Translations under genes and position numbers: made by a program
Part shown: piece after piece, positions 62,070 to 64,000 of the stretch
Position numbering within the stretch: position 1 is the stretch's first letter
How the letters are laid out: each line of letters starts with the position of its first letter
Notes under the pieces: model-generated
What the model was told of the DNA's origin: nothing
The model's database searches: none
The model's input: only the letters and a program-made list of their open reading frames with translations
Assembly (NCBI RefSeq): GCF_021369635.1
Contig: NZ_JAJNBZ010000004.1
Location: 186,001-250,000, forward strand
Length of the DNA: 64,000 nt
Source: Paenibacillus profundus
GTDB taxonomy: Bacteria > Bacillota > Bacilli > Paenibacillales > Paenibacillaceae
Reading direction: 5' to 3'

Positions 62070-63296
62070 TTGAAACAAGAGTACGGGAAAAAAAGATGGA
62101 TAGCACTGCTTGCAAGCTTTGCAATTCTTTTCTCGATGGTGCCGCCATCCACTGGACAAGCGTCCGAATTGGATAAGGTTAATAAGGAACTGAAGCAGCT
62201 GCAGAGCGAGATGCGCGCAGCGGAGCTGAAGCAGCAGGAAGCAAAATCGACGAAGGCAGAAGCGCAGAAGATGGTCGTCAAGACCACAAAGGATATGAAT
62301 ATGCTGCTGAGCGAAATCGATAAGAAAGCAAATGAGATGGTTTCCGTCGCCACGCAAATCGATACGTCGGAATCGAACCTGGAAACTACGGCGCATGAGC
62401 TTCAAGAGGTTAACCACCGTATTGAAGACCGGGGGAAGCTGCTCGATACACGCGTAAGGCTTATGTATACGAACGGATTCGTATCCTACATAGATGTTTT
62501 GTTCAGTGCTACGAGCTTCTCCGATTTCCTCGACCGAATCGATTCTTTGCAATCAATTGCGGCGCAGGATAAGGAAATATTGGCCGAGCATAAGCGTGAT
62601 AAGCAGCTCGTCGTACAGAAGAAGCAGGAAATCGAGACGGAATTGAAGCGGGTCAAGCTGTTATATGCCAAGCTGGACAGCGCCAAGAAAGACCTGATGT
62701 TGAAGGAAAAAGAAAAAGAAGTCATGATTGCGAGCTACAATGAACAGATTGATGAATCGGATGAGGCGAGCGAGGAGCAGGAACGCTTGCTGATGGAATT
62801 CGCGCAGAAGCGCGCGGATTTAATCCGGAAGAAGAATAGCTTGAACAAGCCGAAGCCGACGCAGAAGAGTCCGCAGCGAGTATATACGTATACTGGCGGT
62901 AAGCTCGGGGTGCCGCTCGCTGCCGATTATTACATTTCATCGAAATTTGGTTCTCGTACAGATCCGATTAATGGCAAAAGCGGCGCGTTCCATAGCGGTA
63001 TCGACATGGCCGTAGCGGGTGGAACGCCGATTTATGCCGCAGAAAACGGAGCCGTCATACTGGCAGAATGGTGGAGTGGCTACGGAAACTGTGTTATTAT
63101 TGACCATGGGAACGGGCTTTGGTCTTTATACGGTCATATCAAGAACGGTGGAATCAAGGTTAAGAAGGGCGATACGGTCAAGCGTGGTGACAAAATCGCG
63201 GAAGTCGGGGCGACTGGGCGCGCCACAGGCAATCACCTTCATTTTGAAGTTCGCTTGAACGGTGAACGTGTTGACCCAGAGGATTATTTAAAATAA
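62070..63296 (+). CDS. EnvC-like coiled-coil M23 (LytM) peptidase
   Basis: A 408-aa exported protein: signal peptide (residues 1-30), a long coiled coil (about 31-260, rich in Glu, Lys and Leu), and a C-terminal M23 domain with the zinc ligands in HSGIDMAV (His and Asp) and HLHFEVR (second H of HLH), plus YGHIKNG. All metal ligands are present, so it may be an active endopeptidase, unlike E. coli EnvC, which is a degenerate activator. TTG 62070 follows GGAGGAG. It lies 18 bases after ftsX, matching the known FtsEX-EnvC partnership. Confidence 0.92.
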   Translation: MKQEYGKKRWIALLASFAILFSMVPPSTGQASELDKVNKELKQLQSEMRAAELKQQEAKSTKAEAQKMVVKTTKDMNMLLSEIDKKANEMVSVATQIDTSESNLETTAHELQEVNHRIEDRGKLLDTRVRLMYTNGFVSYIDVLFSATSFSDFLDRIDSLQSIAAQDKEILAEHKRDKQLVVQKKQEIETELKRVKLLYAKLDSAKKDLMLKEKEKEVMIASYNEQIDESDEASEEQERLLMEFAQKRADLIRKKNSLNKPKPTQKSPQRVYTYTGGKLGVPLAADYYISSKFGSRTDPINGKSGAFHSGIDMAVAGGTPIYAAENGAVILAEWWSGYGNCVIIDHGNGLWSLYGHIKNGGIKVKKGDTVKRGDKIAEVGATGRATGNHLHFEVRLNGERVDPEDYLK

Positions 63297-63523
63297 TTGC
63301 GGAATATTTGACATATAATAGTGAGTGTCACGTGGAAACGGCTGTGCCGTCCTCGTCTGAGGGCGTACGGTTTCTGGGTGATGAATCAGCACCTGCATGA
63401 TGTGAAAGCAATATTTTCTGATTCCATTTGCACCAAGATGCTTTATAAGGTACCGGTTGTATAAACCGAAGGTTGAATGGCCCCGAGCTTATGCATACGG
63501 ACAAGACGAAGGCGGTGATTTAT

Positions 63524-64000
63524 ATGTCGTTCAAAGGGCGTACCGTCGCTCTGCTTGTGGGAGCGGCGATGCTGGTAAGCAGCGCGTTAACGCTGACCGC
63601 TGTGGATTTGCCGATATTTGCAAGCGGAGGACAAGCTGCCGCGACGGGCAGTGGCCTATCGACGCAAGAAATGCAGAAGCTTAATTCAGCATTGGGAATT
63701 ATCGAGAACAAGTTCTTTACGTCGGTCGATCGCGATAAGCTGGTTAATGGAGCTGTACACGGCATGATTACTTCCCTCGGCGATCCTTATTCTACGTTCA
63801 TGGAGAAAGAGGAAGCGGAGCAGTTCAATCACAGTATTGAAGGCGCCTTTACCGGAATTGGCGCGGAAGTTACGATGGAGAATGGCGAAGTGACGGTGGT
63901 GTCGCCGATTAAAGGATCTCCAGCTGAGAAGGCGGGAGTTATGCCGAAGGACGTCCTGCTGTCGGTGAATGGCGAGAGTCTGGAAGGCAAGAACTTGAAC
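63524..64000 (+). CDS. ctpB: Carboxy-terminal processing protease (S41, CtpB type), 5' part
   Basis: The frame from ATG 63524 stays open to the window end (159 codons seen). A signal peptide or anchor (residues 3-30, VALLVGAAMLVSSALTL) is followed by the S41 N-terminal bundle (NGAVHGMITSLGDPYSTFM near residue 82) and the start of a PDZ domain (FTGIGAEVTME, VVSPIKGSPAEKAGV, DVLLSVNGESL). The catalytic Ser/Lys lie beyond the window. It follows ftsEX and the M23 gene, as ctpB does in Bacillus. GGCGGTGAT precedes the start. Confidence 0.9.
   Translation, partial: MSFKGRTVALLVGAAMLVSSALTLTAVDLPIFASGGQAAATGSGLSTQEMQKLNSALGIIENKFFTSVDRDKLVNGAVHGMITSLGDPYSTFMEKEEAEQFNHSIEGAFTGIGAEVTMENGEVTVVSPIKGSPAEKAGVMPKDVLLSVNGESLEGKNLN

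Noticed and set aside
63307-63319. Promoter TTGACATATAAT before the S41 protease gene
   Set aside because: The -35-like and -10-like boxes are adjacent with no spacer, and no -35 fits the TATAAT at the right distance.
63457-63684. A 75-codon frame over the start of the S41 protease gene
   Set aside because: It is a shadow in another frame; the ATG at 63524 opens the true ctpB-type gene with signal peptide and PDZ start.

Overview
The window reads as chromosome from a motile, spore-forming, Gram-positive Bacillota, most likely Paenibacillus or a close relative. The evidence is an alpha/beta SASP gene, SLH surface-protein repeats, a DegS/DegU pair, a Bacillus-like order from degS-degU through comFA-comFC, yvyF, flgM-flgN-flgK-flgL, yviE-fliW-csrA, flaG-fliD-fliS, flagellin, hpf and secA to prfB, the prfB +1 frameshift, and frequent TTG/GTG starts behind strong Shine-Dalgarno sites. 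No rRNA, tRNA, CRISPR array, phage or intact insertion sequence was seen.

Layout. 1-9.6 kb: end of an unrecognised gene, a SASP gene, metK, a 1317-aa S-layer-type surface protein and a secreted phosphodiester-glycosidase-like protein. 9.7-16 kb: degS-degU, a small membrane-anchored unknown, comFA-comFC and yvyF. 16-26.2 kb: late flagellar genes (flgM to a fliT-like gene) ending in three tandem flagellins, each with its own sigma-D-like promoter and a leader carrying two CsrA-type hairpins; csrA and its antagonist fliW lie in the same cluster. 26.3-38.2 kb: a visibly AT-rich flagellin-glycosylation island with a Maf-type transferase, pseudaminic-acid genes (pseB, pseC, pseF/spsF, pseI and pseG types), an extra SDR, an ATP-grasp ligase and a methyltransferase. 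No PseH acetyltransferase is present. A cold-shock gene and a DUF2920-like hydrolase follow. 38.3-44.1 kb: hpf, secA, prfB and a yitT-family gene. 45.1-53.6 kb: a complete argCJBDF-GH pathway. 53.8-56.4 kb: a lysine-2,3-aminomutase-like gene translationally coupled to a divergent glutamine synthetase. 56.6-60.2 kb: small unknowns, a GNAT, a VanW protein and a decayed esterase. 60.4-64 kb: ftsE-ftsX, an EnvC-like M23 peptidase and the start of a ctpB-type S41 protease.

The most unusual item is a 204-nt structured element in the arg leader (44913-45116), closed by 10-nt complementary ends and containing several hairpins. Its 3' half recurs between argJ and argB with a re-paired hairpin, its last 27 nt recur between argB and argD, and its two ends fused as a perfect palindrome sit between degU and comFA. 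This looks like a dispersed family of RNA or mobile elements. Other points of interest are the PseH-less glycan pathway, the kamA-GS pair, two promoter-terminator-gene leaders (metK, comFA), and a sigma-D -10 element embedded in a terminator arm before flgM.
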